Below, piece by piece: positions 11,410-23,289 of a stretch of 64,000 bases of DNA (its first letter is position 1; every line of letters starts with the position of its first letter). The notes under the pieces are model-generated. The model searched no databases and was not told the origin of the DNA. It worked only from the letters and a program-made list of their open reading frames with translations. This DNA comes from Straminergon stramineum (Eukaryota; Streptophyta; Bryopsida; Hypnales; Calliergonaceae). The stretch lies in assembly GCA_963920665.1 (NCBI GenBank), contig OY987263.1:23486547-23550546 (forward strand). Direction: 5' to 3'. Both the position numbers and the translations under genes were made by a program.

Positions 11410-12138
11410 GGGTGATTGCAAGAAACACCTGTCCTATTTGTTGTATTTTCAATAGTACTCATGATTTTTTCAAGAGTACTTTAAAATTAGAAGACTAATT
11501 TTTTTAAATTAAAAAAATATGAATAATGTATGTACATTGAGATGAAGGTACCCATAGAAGGAATTGCATAGAAAAATTCTCAAAGTAGGAGAACTAGAAA
11601 AGTGCCAAATCTTAAGAAAATACATACCTTGATGTCTTAATTAGGGAAAAATAGTAAAAATAAAAAATACACAAAATAAAAACTAGCCATTTGTAACAAC
11701 TCTATGGAGATGGACATTCACCAAAAGAACCACCAAAATAATATTTTCTATGTTTCAAAATGCAAGCAAAAAGAAGCTCACTTTGAAGACTTCCACACCA
11801 CATAGAATTACTTATTTTAAAAATTTCTTCGGCCATTAGCTATAAGTCTTCTAGAAGACCATCTCCTCAAAATTTCAACTCAAAATTTGTTTATTTGGGT
11901 TCTAAATAGTACTAGAAACCTCCAAATTGGCAAGTGTGACATAGAATTGGGCTCTATTTTTGGATAGTATATTATTTTTGACAGTTACAAAAATAGGATG
12001 CAAGGTCTATAATATTCATGAGTACCTTCCTTGTAAATTGTAAGTCATTTGGAGTCAAAACACAAAAGTTATGGCCAAAAATCATATCAATATGCAATGT
12101 GTGACGCAAAACACGACAAGTGTTTCTTGCAATCACCC
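11410..12138. mobile_element. GGGTGATTGC-type TIR element, copy 1
   Basis: Terminal inverted repeats GGGTGATTGCAAGAAACAC (left) and GTGTTTCTTGCAATCACCC (right) are perfect over 19 bp. A perfect 4-bp target duplication TTGT lies at 11406-11409 and 12139-12142. The element is 729 bp and noncoding. Two more copies are at 51146-51876 and 52314-54777. The 4-bp duplication excludes mariner, hAT and CACTA; Sola is one candidate superfamily. Confidence 0.85.
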
Positions 12139-12679
12139 TTGTCAATTTTTCAGGGACTATGGAATTTGTTTGAGTTATACAATAATAAACCATCAAATTT
12201 TGAAAACACAACTAATGTCTATAATTTCAAGCCATGCCTTTTTTTATTGTCTTTCCACTTACTATATGAATGCATGTTGGGGAAACTTAGTCATCTATTC
12301 ATAATGACAATAGTTGTTTCAAGCCCACTATATTAGATCAAATGCTTTATATGTCCTATTGTATATCCACTAAGTATTATTTTAGTCTTTGAATTGAGTT
12401 GCTTCATCTAAAATGCATTAGGCTACAACCATTTGAAGACCAACCCTACCTATAACATTAGAACCTTCTCATTTGCGATATTATGAATTGTATATTTTAA
12501 TTCTTATAAATTTTAAATTTTCAAAATGAAAAATAGAAAATGAAAAAACAAACTAGAGAACTAAAGTTTATGTACTCATAAACTTAAAAACTCATAGATT
12601 TATAAATTAAAAAAATCATAAATAAATATAGAGAGAGAGACTACAAATTTACAAACAATAAATTATAAGTTTTAAACTT

Positions 12680-12726
<47 letters not shown>

Positions 12727-13831
12727 ATTTTGGAAATTTGAATATTTTTTACAGATTATTGTTCTTTTGAATCTTTCATGATTCCATGAGTTGTCATTAG
12801 TAGCACTGAAGTAATCCATAATTGTAAAGTATGATCAATAAATCACATCCAAAAGATTGGATCTAAATCCACTCAAAACAATGTTTATCTAAAAAAATTC
12901 TAAACCAAAATTTGAAAATATATTATAAAATCAATTATAATTAAAATTTTGAACTTAATACAAGAATCCTTTGCATTCAAAATGTACTCTATTTATTGTG
13001 GTTTTCTTTGAGGGGTCATTTTTTGAACTTAAAATTTTTTCTTTTTGAGTTAAAATAGATTTGTCCCCTTGAACTAAAGAATTTACTAGTACATTAGAAT
13101 CTTTGCTAAATTTTTTTAGGAAATCCACATCGTACAAATGTTGAAAATATTAACACAAGTATCTACAAATATATAGATGGGTGAAAAAACTAAGATTATG
13201 TATTTGGAGGACTTGTTTATTTACATTCAATTGTCATGGATTGTCATTCAAATTTGAACAGTTGGTTCTTTAGAGTTTTATTTTTAAAAAATTTAGAATT
13301 CTTTCATGAAGAACTTCTTGATTTGTCTATAGATTCTCTTAAACTGAATAAAGTTTATACTTCAAATCACATAAGAAATTTTAATAAAATGCACAACACT
13401 TCTACATGATGTGTTTGGTAATGATAACTTTAATTTTTAACACTTCTATATTACACCATACTATTATTTTTCTACTATAATAGTTAATTTGTCAAACACA
13501 TCCTTACTATATAACTCTTAGGCTAATAAGACATTCATCTATCTAACATCTAAAATTTTGCTAAAAATAAATATAGACAAATAAATATTGGATTTATTTT
13601 TTAGATGTCTAAATTTCTAAAAATTGCTTTCTGTAATTTTGAAAATTTGAATATAATGTAATTTTGTCTAATTGGAATGGAAGCAATTGTTCACTAATTA
13701 CTTTCAATTTCCGAGCACCATTTCAAATGTTGAAAATTTTCATGGCCAATAAAATTTTTTTCTTGAAGCATATTTCCATTTGAAATTGCAACACATAGGC
13801 ACCAATCATGAGAGATTAATTTTACTTAAAT
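12139..13831. other. AT-rich intergenic DNA
   Basis: Very AT-rich, containing the (AT)n tract at 12683. No coding or RNA gene was recognised; the short frames have no motif. Confidence 0.5.
12683..12723. repeat. (AT)n microsatellite
   Basis: About 20 uninterrupted AT units in AT-rich noncoding DNA. Confidence 0.95.
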
Positions 13832-16421
13832 CACTAGAAGAAAATGAAGTTTTTACAACTACAAGAACAATTGTTTTTTTCATTGAATGGGACAAGTGGT
13901 GCAAATTGGGGGACTCATAGTTTCTTTGGACAAGTCATTCTTCAAATGTAGTTGTAAAGGTCAATGGGGTTGTTTCTCATCTGACATCTTAGTTGACACT
14001 TTGTTGATGTACTCTTCTTACATGGTTGCTAATGTGGCATTCATTGCCATGTGAGGTTGACTCTTTTGTGACTCCAAGAGGGATGTATAGATAATATGGT
14101 TTGCCAACAACAAAAATAGTTTCACTAGAAGAAAACCTTGTTGAAGTCAATACAATCTAGGTGACATTTTCTGTTTCCTATAACAAATCACGTTAGACTC
14201 AATCCATTAAAGTGTTACAAAACATGTCCATACCTCTTATGCTTCATGTATTGCTACTTTAGGCAACATCGACTATCTATACAATCACTACATACAAATG
14301 GTCATTGTTTTTGCAGTACTTTGTAGATCACAATTGTTCACAATAGAACTCATGACCATTGAAAAACTAACCACCTCTCCGTGCAAGATCCAATTTCTAG
14401 TTGATTACTCCTTTGCCCCAAAATAATTCCGTGGTTTGAAAACATTTGTTAAAATAAACTTAGTTTGGAATTGCACTAGAAAAAATAAATCTGTAGATAA
14501 CAATTTCTCATAGTATAATATTGTAGTGGTATAGATATTGCAAGCATACAATATTGTACCACATACTAAAAGCACAAGGAACCTTTTTTTTTGACAAAAT
14601 CTAAGGCACTTTAACTAGTGTTCCAAATCCACGGAATTATTTTAGGGCACAATAGTACAACATTAGTGACAACATGTTGGCACAACAAAAACAAAACCCT
14701 TGTTGAACTAGCCCTTTGTTCTTTCCCCTCCAGTGTTTACAATGTTAGCTTAGAAATTGCTAACAAAACTAATGCCCTCTCTCCTATCAACAACACAACC
14801 AAAGAACTCATTCACAACCTCAAATATGAACTAGAAACCACCAAAAAATCCCAAAATTCTCCCACATTGGTAAATCCCTTGTTCAATACCACTAAAAACT
14901 GATGGCACCTACCAACACCTTCCTAGCTAGAGCTACACCACAAAAACTTACTTCCAAAGGTTTTTTTTGGTTGCGACACAAAACAAGACTCAATGACACT
15001 CAATATTGTATTAACCTCTAAAAGTAAGGACTCATATGCGATTTTTGGCAACATAGAAATTTTGGGCACGTATGTATGATTGGAAATTTTCATATTTTTA
15101 GGTGAAATTTTAATACATGAAGGGGACAAGGAATATCCTTCGTATGCACTAAATTTCATGACATTTGGAAATATGAGTCAAAAGTTATGGCCTAATAAAT
15201 TACTATTTTTTGTAAATGGGAGGTCTAAGTTGATAAAAAAAATCACTTTTTTCATAAATGAAAATTTGAGATTAGTTTTCTAGAGTCATATATAAGTGGA
15301 AAGCTTTGAATCATTCCACTTTGATCAAAGAGTCAAAAGTTACAAGGAGTTTTCATTTGTAGGCAATTATAGATTCTCTACTCTGAAATAAATTTTAAAG
15401 TCCTTTACTTAACTCAACTTTCAATATTTTTGGAAAAAAAGTAAAATCATAAAATGTAGATTGTTTATTAAAACATTTCAACCATTGGTATTGGCATTTT
15501 TCAATTCCATAACAAAATTCTTAACAATTTAATATTTTGAATCATTCTCTAATTTTTTCTACTTACTATTTTTTCCCTACATGTTGTACAATTCCAAATG
15601 ATCTGAAATTTTTCAAGCATATAGCCAACTTGCCTTGAAGAATGAATCCAAAGAAGCACCACCATTTCAAACATTTCTTCATACAAATGTGAGCTTGTGA
15701 AGTAGAGCTTCCTGGGTTTTTGCAGAGACAAAAAAAGAATTTTGTCACTTCAAATGCTAATATCTTGCAATCTATATTGTGGAAATTTTTGAAATTTTTT
15801 CCACATCTTCCCAAACCATCATACTACAAAATCCTATCAATACATGTGTCAAAAAATATTTTTTTCTAAAATTTGGTGCTTATCTTAGAAATGGAAGTTT
15901 TGGGGCTTTTTTGGTGAAAATATAGTCACAACCCTTCAAGGGTTAATATAGCGTGTGGTTTCCATTAGCTAATGTGGAATTTTTTGAAAATAGTATAGTA
16001 GGCTAATGAATAGAGGACAACATTTCCGTAGCATTTTGACAAGAAAAAAATATTCATTTTACAGGTGCAATCATAGTTTAGTCGAATTTAACTTTTGTAC
16101 AACTACAATTATAATCATTTACTAGTTAAATTTAGTTTTTTTGAGATTGCAGATTGACACAGTGGATTCCACGGAGCACAAACTTGTCCACATCTATAAT
16201 TGTGTTGAATAATGGATGGATATAAATAGCTCACACTAATTCTAAATATAAACTTTGTTACACTCATGTAATCCTATACTTCATTCTATGACTACTTTGT
16301 GACTAAAACAATGTATAGGTAAGATTTGGTGCTAATAACAATGGTTCTAGTCATAGAACAATCATACAAGACACTTAGTTGTTGTTTAACTGGTTGTGGT
16401 GGATAAATTTTTCTTCTAGTG
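13832..16421. mobile_element. 2.59-kb CACTA-type element with nested insertion
   Basis: Left end CACTAGAAGAAAAT and right end, read inverted, CACTAGAAGAAAAAT are terminal inverted repeats. A 3-bp duplication AAT flanks them (13829-13831 and 16422-16424), the hallmark of CACTA/EnSpm elements. The interior includes the TTAA-flanked element 15011-15946. No transposase domain is recognisable; a 94-codon frame at 14618-14902 has no known motif. Without the nested insertion the element is about 1.65 kb and nonautonomous. Confidence 0.75.
15011..15946 (+). mobile_element. TTAA-flanked nonautonomous element, copy 2 (piggyBac-like ends)
   Basis: Bounded by TTAA at 15011-15014 and 15943-15946. The right end, read inverted, is CCCTTGAAGGGTTGTGAC and the left end is CCTCTAAAAGTAAGGAC. 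It aligns with 4749-5670 over its whole length in direct orientation. The right terminus is better preserved than in copy 1, and together the two copies define the ends (CCCTTRAAGG). It is noncoding and nested in the CACTA element. Confidence 0.75.
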
Positions 16422-16801
16422 AATGATTGAAAGTCAATCTTGTAGACTCATACAGACATTAGTTACTCTGATGATCCAGAAGATCAAGTGGAATCTTGAT
16501 TACTTTAACAATAAGATTTTTTTAAGCATGGACAATTTGAAAATACTTTATATTTATTTGTCTTACTATGACTTGCACTACCATAACACAAACACATTTG
16601 CAATTTAGACATACATGGAACAACAAGCTAAGGCATTAGCACATTGCCATTGGCCCGAAGGACAACCACTTAGTACATGTATGTGTCACTTGCTTGAGTT
16701 TTGAGCATGCTACTTTTCTTTGAGGTGCATGGTCCACCTATCCATTATATCATTTTTTAGTATAGGGTAAAGCACCTGCTCGAGGGCCTTTATAAAAATA
16801 A

Positions 16802-16986
16802 CACTAGAAGAAATTCATGTTCATCTACCTGATGTGTTTTTGTTAAGTAACACAAAATTGAGTTGAAAAAACCCACAGTTTAGCAATATTTTAGTCACAA
16901 TTATGCAAATCTATATTATTTCCAACACAGTTTTGTGTTGCGTAACAAATACACATCAAGTAGATGAACGTGAATTTCTTCCAATG
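16802..16986. mobile_element. 185-bp palindromic CACTA-type MITE
   Basis: The left end CACTAGAAGAAATTCATG and the inverted right end CATTGGAAGAAATTCACG match for about 45 bp, continuing through TTCATCTACYTGATGTGT. A 3-bp duplication TAA lies on both sides (16799-16801 and 16987-16989). The terminal string is shared with the larger CACTA element 13832-16421, suggesting one transposase source. Confidence 0.8.
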
Positions 16987-19516
16987 TAAGAACTTCAAGC
17001 TTGAGGGCTCCTCCCTGAAGATGAAGACACATAATTTCAAAAAAACTTGAGAGCAAGGCACTTTCCTAGTGTGAGGCTTGCGTTTGAGGGTAAATTCTAT
17101 AAGGGACTATTATTGACATAAAGTGCCCACATATTGAATAGTTAACTTGAGGCTAGGTAATCCTTATGCTATTGTTAAAACTTATCCTAGACTACATACA
17201 ATATCTATATTCATGACATATAGTTTATTCATAAAGTGTTCAAATTATCAAGATGATCACCTATTTCCAATCACTCAAGCAATTCAACTATCTAGGGCAT
17301 GGGAGAAGTTCAAGAAATTCTTCTACGATATAGAGAAATAGATTTCACAAGGATTTCATAATTTTCTAATTTTTTTCGTTAAAAATAAAATTATCATGAA
17401 TTTTTATCATGAAGATTCTATTTGTCCCATTTTGAATATGTAGGCAATCCTATTTTCAACCATAGGATGATCCCAAAATCAATGTATAAATTTCAATGTA
17501 CACATTGTGATCATTGTAAGCTTTCAATGTACACCTCCTGGACATTTTTGTTGCTTTTGTGGGTCTTGCAAAATGTGAGTTGTCACCTACACTTCATCTG
17601 ATTAGAAATTGAGCAGCCTAAGCTACAAGAATGAGAGACTGATTGGAAATGGGTGATCTCCTTTGTATATGCTCTAGGATGTCCTTTTGACTTACAACAA
17701 GATACAACAACAACTTAGATAGTTGAATAATAAGAATCATGCTCAAATTCTTATTTGGTTGATTAGAGGTACGGATCCGGGTACAGTATATCAGTTTCAG
17801 AGGAACATATTTCAGAGTGATGTCAGAGTGAATATTTGCAGAGTGATGTCAGAATTCTTCAATGTAAGTTAAATGAACCCACTTCGTTGTCACAGCCGAG
17901 ATTGTAGCAGCCAAGGTCGCCACTTTCTGCCGCACAGGCTCACATCGTTGTCACAACAAAAGAAGCAGACTGATGTCGCCACTTTCTGAGGTAATAATAA
18001 GGTTGGGAGACACAGCCATACTGCCTTGCTGGCTGCAAAATCTTGTAAAATTTTGTGCACCCACCGCACCTCCATCAAGCCACTCATGTTTGGCTCTACT
18101 GTAATAAGCTTACCCAATTGGAAACGAAACTGAAAAAAACAGCTGTGAGTGGAAAAAGCTGGTCAGGTGGGTGAAACACCGCTTCCAGAGGATCTGGGCT
18201 GAACGGTCACTTATCACTCAGTTTTGAACAAAACATCGTGCAAGCGCCAGGACAAAGAAGAATCGCACCAAAGCTCTCTGAATTCGGAACTGCAATATTT
18301 GAATTACAAAACAAATGCTAAATACTGACTAACCTGCTAAACTTGGCAACAAATATTTTAAGCTAAACCTGTGACTTGTCCAGATCATGTCTGCATGGCA
18401 CGGCTTCACGAATGAGAAATTCACGGACATTTTCAAGTTCACTATCCTTGTCCGAGAGAGAACAAATCTGGACTTGAGAACAAATTGAAAGGAAGAGTCT
18501 GTAATCAGAGATTGACACTTTCAAATTCATATTCCTTGCCAGAGGAAGAATAACTTTGGTCTTCAGACCAATGTGAAAGGAAGAGCTTGTCTAGGGTAAT
18601 CCCTACGAACTAGTACGGCATATCATATTTCTTGTATTTCCTGTACAATACAAACCTAAAAGGTGGTTTAAGACCCTCCATTGCCTAAGGAGGCACCATA
18701 GAATTTCGATGGTCTAAGATTCTCCTATCAGTAGCATGGCCCAAGTAGGTTCAACAATGATCCGCTCGAATATCTGCATATTGCAGGTTGCTTGCTCGAT
18801 GAGACAGAGATGGTACTCCCAACATGAGGGTTGGTTCTATATCCCTAGCCTAAGGTAGAGGAAACTAAAATTACTTCCCTCTAAGAGGGTAGGCTCTAAT
18901 GAACTTTTCTGATCCTAGGTATTGAGAAGTATGTCAAAAATTTCGTCCCTCAGAAGACAGGCCTTCTGGGATAATGACCATAGTCCACATTAGCACGCAT
19001 TATACGACAATCCCTGACTCTGTCTACATCGATCCATTTGATTTCGGTAGCTTGAGAACCATCAATCTTGAGAGAACCTGATTACCAATGGAAGTTGTTC
19101 TCAAGGAAGCATGGCCCCAAAAGCAAAGCAAAACCGTAACAGACAACCCTGTCCTTGAAGTGAATCGTGTCCAATGCACGGCCAGTATGATCTAGAGCAA
19201 TAGCACAGGAGACCCCAGTGCACCAGAATCGTAGTGTGTTCCAAGTACTGCAACTAAATTCTACTCTTTCTGTAGGATTGCATAGCTCTCTAACATACTC
19301 TCCTAATTTGAAAAATAATTAGGAATTCACATAATAATACAAGCAACAATGGCAGCTTCCACAGTCACCAAAAAATTCTACTCACCAGGCCTCAGCAAGT
19401 ATAATGGACAGTGTTCTCCTCCGCCCCAATCACTGTAGATATAGCGCCATTTGAAACTGCGTAAATGAATGGCCGGTCAGGCGAGCATTTGCTGGAATCT
19501 ATTAGCTGCTCCCAGT
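16987..19516. other. Intergenic DNA and 3' flank of kinase gene
   Basis: AT-rich to about 17780, then of mixed composition. The part next to 19517 is probably the 3' UTR/downstream region of the minus-strand kinase. A tandem duplication at 17884-17989 and a repeated phrase GAAAGGAAGAG (near 18490 and 18577) are the only structure seen. A 75-codon minus frame at 17890-18117 lacks an ATG at its start and any motif. Confidence 0.45.
17811..17990. repeat. Short tandem duplications
   Basis: TTTCAGAGTGATGTCAGA recurs after 35-36 bp as TTGCAGAGTGATGTCAGA. Next to it, a unit of about 61 bp starting TCGTTGTCACA and ending GTCGCCACTTTCTG occurs twice (17884-17929 and 17945-17989). Confidence 0.75.
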
Positions 19517-21234
19517 TCATCCAAACGACTCACACCGCGAGTAATCCTTGCGAATGTAATCGGCACTTTCAGGACTAGGCTGTGACTCAGTCATAGTATA
19601 AGATTCACCATTTTCAAGGTCTAATGTAAACTGCTGACTTTCCAAGCGAACATCTTCAATGGTCACCACAGCACGAGTGTAGTCACCGTGTGCAGCGTAT
19701 TCGCTCAATATGGGCGTGGACACCACCCTCACCATATAGGGGCGCTCAAAAGGAATGTCCAGGGCTTTGCCAGGAAACACATCATCTTCTGTTCCCGTTG
19801 ATGTCACAGCACTGGAGATTTGCGTATCCGTGGATTCACCCATCAAGGCAGTTTCATTCGACTGGCTTGATTCGCTACACTCCGCTCCATCGACCGATTC
19901 CTCCTCAATCTTTGCAGGTTTCTGCAGAATCCTCAACTGCTCCACCACCTCGGCCATACTCGGCCGTTGGTGTGGCGACGTCTTGGTACAATCCAGAGCT
20001 AGGTACAGCACTTTGGTCATGGCTTCCTTATTGGCGTCCTTGTCCGCTGGATCAATCATACGCACGTCAAAGAAATCGGGTGAGCTTCCCATTCGCCGCT
20101 TCACCCAGGCAATAATGTCAAAATTGCGCCCCATCGAAGGATCCTTGCCTGTGAGCAATTCCAACAGAACAATCCCGTAGCTGTACACGTCACACTTGAC
20201 TGTTAGTCGCAGACTCTTCTGATACTCCGGAGCAATGTATGCTTTCGTTCCAGCAATGAAGGTGGTCACATGAGTCTTGGCCGAGTCTATCAACCTGGCT
20301 AACCCGAAATCAGACACTTTGGCTTCGAAGTTCTTGTCCAGGAGGATATTGCTGGCCTTCACGTCACGGTGAATAATGCGAGGGTCCCGGTTGTGAAGGT
20401 ACGATAACCCTTCGGCAGCCCCCAGGGCAATCTTGAGCCTGGTGTCCCAATCTAAGTGCGTTTCTTTACTACCAGGATTGCTGCGTCTCATGTAGTGGTT
20501 GAGACTTCCATTCTCGAAGAACTCATAGACGAGGAGCTTCCCGTCTTTCGTCCTGCAGTACCCCAGCAATTGGACCAGGTTGGGGTGGTGACAATTGCCC
20601 ACGGTCTCAATCTCTGCCCGGAGTTCACGATCACTCTGCTTGCCACTTCCAAAGAGCTTCTTTACGGCCACCACTCTTCCATCTGGAAGCGTGGCCTTGT
20701 AGACCTGCCGTAGCAAAATAACAATCACAAACCAGTGTATCGTTCAATAATAGCGTTCCACTTTCCAACCAGACCACTTGCATTTGCCTCTCGATGCATG
20801 TCAAGAAATTGCTGTGAGTAAATTTAAAAAACCGGTAGCAGGTGGTAAATTCTTAAATGTATCTAAATAAAGTAAGATTTCGAATAAATGCAATGCTGTC
20901 CCTCAAATCTAGCAACCACATACGGATACAGAGAGGAGAGGGGAGAAGAATAGACGAGCAGATTAGCTTCGGCTCTTACCTTCGCAAAACCCCCGACTCC
21001 GATGAGGTTTTTCTTGCAAAACGACCCCGTGGCATCTTGCAGCTCCTTATACTTGAAAGTAGCATTGGACTTGAGCGTCGGTTGCTTGAGCAAATGTTTG
21101 GAGCCATTGGCAAGCTTGGGCCCCTCGATCTCCAACCGCTTGGTCCAAGCGGTGGTCCAAGGGGTCCAGGTGTTGAAGAATGAGGAAAGTTGCGAGCCAA
21201 GGTAAGCATAGATGGGGGCGACGCACGAACACAT
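19517..21234 (-). CDS. Receptor-like cytoplasmic Ser/Thr kinase, two exons
   Basis: Exon 1 is 20980-21234 and exon 2 is 19517-20704, joined across a 275-bp phase-0 intron (AAG^GTAAGAG donor, GGCAG^GTC acceptor). Joining restores GGFAKVYKATLPDG exactly at the P-loop. The 480-residue product has a complete kinase domain: P-loop GVGGFAKV (79-86), VAVK Lys100, helix-C Glu116, HRD with Asp199 (an RD kinase), DFG at 217-219, and APE at 243-245. The Ser/Thr-rich C-terminal tail of about 150 residues is unlike the kinase core. There is no signal peptide or transmembrane helix, so it fits an RLCK acting at the membrane face. The N-terminus MCSC may be S-acylated (inference). A TGA lies in frame a few codons above 21300, so Met at 21234 is the first available start. 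It probably phosphorylates Ser/Thr in immune, hormone or developmental signalling; subfamily not assigned. Confidence 0.85.
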
Positions 21235-22280
21235 TAGAAAAACAAGAGGAGAACGATCTGGGGTTTCTAAAGTAGTGAATTCCGCTTCGTTCAAGTACAC
21301 CGACGGTCACCTGGAGGCCGATTCTCCTCTCCCTTGTCCCACGCCTCCTTAAACTTCATCACTAATGTGACACCACTACAATAGCCAGCTACCCAACTAA
21401 ACAAACAATCAAGCATAGGATTACAGACAGGAAGAAAAACGAGGTCCCTCCTTATACTTCATCAAACATAAAAAAAAACACTCTCAAATCCCTCTCGGTA
21501 GCTGTAATCCAAGCCCTACAAAAAGAACGGAAACAGAGTCACTACTACATACGGTACCACGAAACAGGGAAGACCTGCAAAATCAGAAACCCAGCATACT
21601 CCCACAAATTCCCAGCTCCTAACAGCACCCAAGACACTATTTCCCCGCAATCCCAAACGGTGAGCGCCAAATGCACACCCGAGATCACTAAATTTGAGCT
21701 CTATCTCCCGATACGGAAATGCGCCTCCCTTCAACCTTCCGCTCACCCTCCACGAGGCCCGTCCGCCGCCGAGAGACTATACAGTAAGAAGGACTCCCTT
21801 CAGAACCTACACCCAAGGGCTACTACACCTAGAAGAAGCACGTTACTTCCACCTCAAGACTGCTCCGAGCGTGGCAACGTGAACCCCACAAGCTGAGAAA
21901 GACCTCTACACGCAACTAACTTATCATAACCCAACCCAACAGAAGAAGAGGAAAGCATGAAGCGCAGTGCAAATGCACTAAAGTACTGCTGCTGCCCCAC
22001 CTAATAATAAGCTACAACAAGTGAACAAGGAGGTTCTCCCCATGGAATCTTTTGAGGATGCTTCGGCTGTTGTGCTGCATCGTCGGTTTCCGTTCAAGTG
22101 CTGCAGCGGTGGAGGTGTTGGGCGACTTCCTGGCGTGCGGTTGGAGGTTTTCGGGGCGCGGGGCGTGAAAGAATCCCCTCGATGGGAAGTACAGTACACT
22201 GATGGGATCGGAGCTCGGAAGTCAGAGACGGGCGCCGGACGGACCGGGCCGTCGGAACGGACCCTACCCCAGTCTTGGAC
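21235..22280. promoter_or_regulatory. Leader and promoter region of the kinase gene
   Basis: This region is GC-richer than the flanking DNA, especially at 22020-22280. It lies immediately upstream of the minus-strand kinase and contains no convincing exon. It is probably the 5' UTR, perhaps with an intron, plus promoter. The GC-rich block continues beyond the transposon at 22683-22800, so the insertion split a once continuous sequence. Confidence 0.4.
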
Positions 22281-22682
22281 GCAGGACGTTTAATCCTCCA
22301 TTCGAACTGGGCTCCGCAGGGTAATTTTGTGGCTATCTGGGGGTAAAGTAAAAAATGCCCCCTATTTTGAGCCGTGTCTAGGGTATATTCTAGATTTCAC
22401 CAGGGGTTTCTTTTTGGACTAGTGTCCCCCTGTGTTGGCTTCACTGCACAGGCCAGATTTTGGAGGGACAGATTCACAGTGGTCAAATTCTGACAGATCA
22501 AGTAAAATTTCGCCCAAAAAAATCACCCGACCTCATCAGAGAAAAGTGGGGTCTGTGATTGCAAATAGGAATTCAGAATTTGCAGAAAAAATAATGTGCA
22601 AAAAATAAAAAATTCCTGCGTTTTCCCCAAGGTAAATCTGTCCCTGCGGGGCCCAGTTCGAATGGAGGATTTAACGTCCTCC
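22281..22682. mobile_element. 402-bp Mutator-like (MULE) nonautonomous element
   Basis: Terminal inverted repeats of about 42 bp: left GCAGGACGTTTAATCCTCC..., right (inverted) GGAGGACGTTAAATCCTCC..., both continuing ATTCGAACTGGG. A perfect 9-bp duplication GTCTTGGAC lies at 22272-22280 and 22683-22691. Long TIRs plus a 9-bp duplication are typical of Mutator-like elements. It is noncoding. It lies about 1 kb upstream of the kinase start codon in GC-rich sequence. Confidence 0.85.
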
Positions 22683-23080
22683 GTCTTGGACACTCCCCAC
22701 GGACCCCGGGTCCGCCCACGAGGGTCCCGCGAATCATCGTCCCTCCATAAATGACCGAGCTGGCGCTGGGTGGGGGGTTGGGGAGGGGCCACGTGGCGGA
22801 CCCAGTTCTATTATTCCCTTTTTTTGCTACTGGGAGGAGGGTTTACTTTGGGAGGTTTAGGGAATGACACGTGTATTTTTTAATTATTTTGTGGGGGGGG
22901 GCTTGTGGCTGCGTCTCCGGGCATGCAGACGTCTACAGTAATGGTTATTGCTGGTGGCGAATATGCTCAGTTGAAAGAATCTAATATAGAACACAGAAAC
23001 ACGGCTGTTGTATAACGGCAGGCAATGTGAAGGATGGGCCTCCCCATGCTGGGAAGGTATTATGTTATGCTTTGTTAAGA

Positions 23081-23173
23081 TACTTTGGGAGGGTTTGGGA
23101 TACTTTAGGAGGGTTTGGGATACTTTGAGAGGGTTTGGGATACTCTAGGAGGGTTTAGGATACTTTGAGAGGA
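23081..23173. repeat. 20-bp tandem repeat, about 4.6 copies
   Basis: The unit TACTTTGGGAGGGTTTGGGA repeats exactly every 20 bp at 23081, 23101, 23121, 23141 and 23161 (partial), with single-base variants (GGGA/AGGA/GAGA). On this strand it carries regular G triplets. Confidence 0.95.
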
Positions 23174-23289
23174 ATTTATTAGTTAATCCCTAAAATACGA
23201 AGTATATGACTGTATGACTATGTAGTAAAACTTCAAATCAAATTCGACCGTCTGTCACTTTAGAGAGTTAAGGTAGTCTACTCTTAAAG

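Noticed and set aside
14618..14902. 94-codon plus-strand frame inside the CACTA element
   Set aside because: It lacks a start ATG and transposase motifs; probably a random frame or decayed fragment.
17890..18117. 75-codon minus-strand frame with a protein-like look
   Set aside because: It starts at TTG, contains tandem duplicated DNA, and shows no motif or splice partner.
21978..22293. Open frames on both strands in the GC-rich block upstream of the kinase
   Set aside because: High GC lengthens frames by chance; no motif, and the region is better explained as promoter/5' UTR cut by the Mutator-like insertion.
23081..23173. CRISPR-like regular repeat
   Set aside because: The 20-bp units are directly adjacent with no spacers, in a plant genome; it is a minisatellite.
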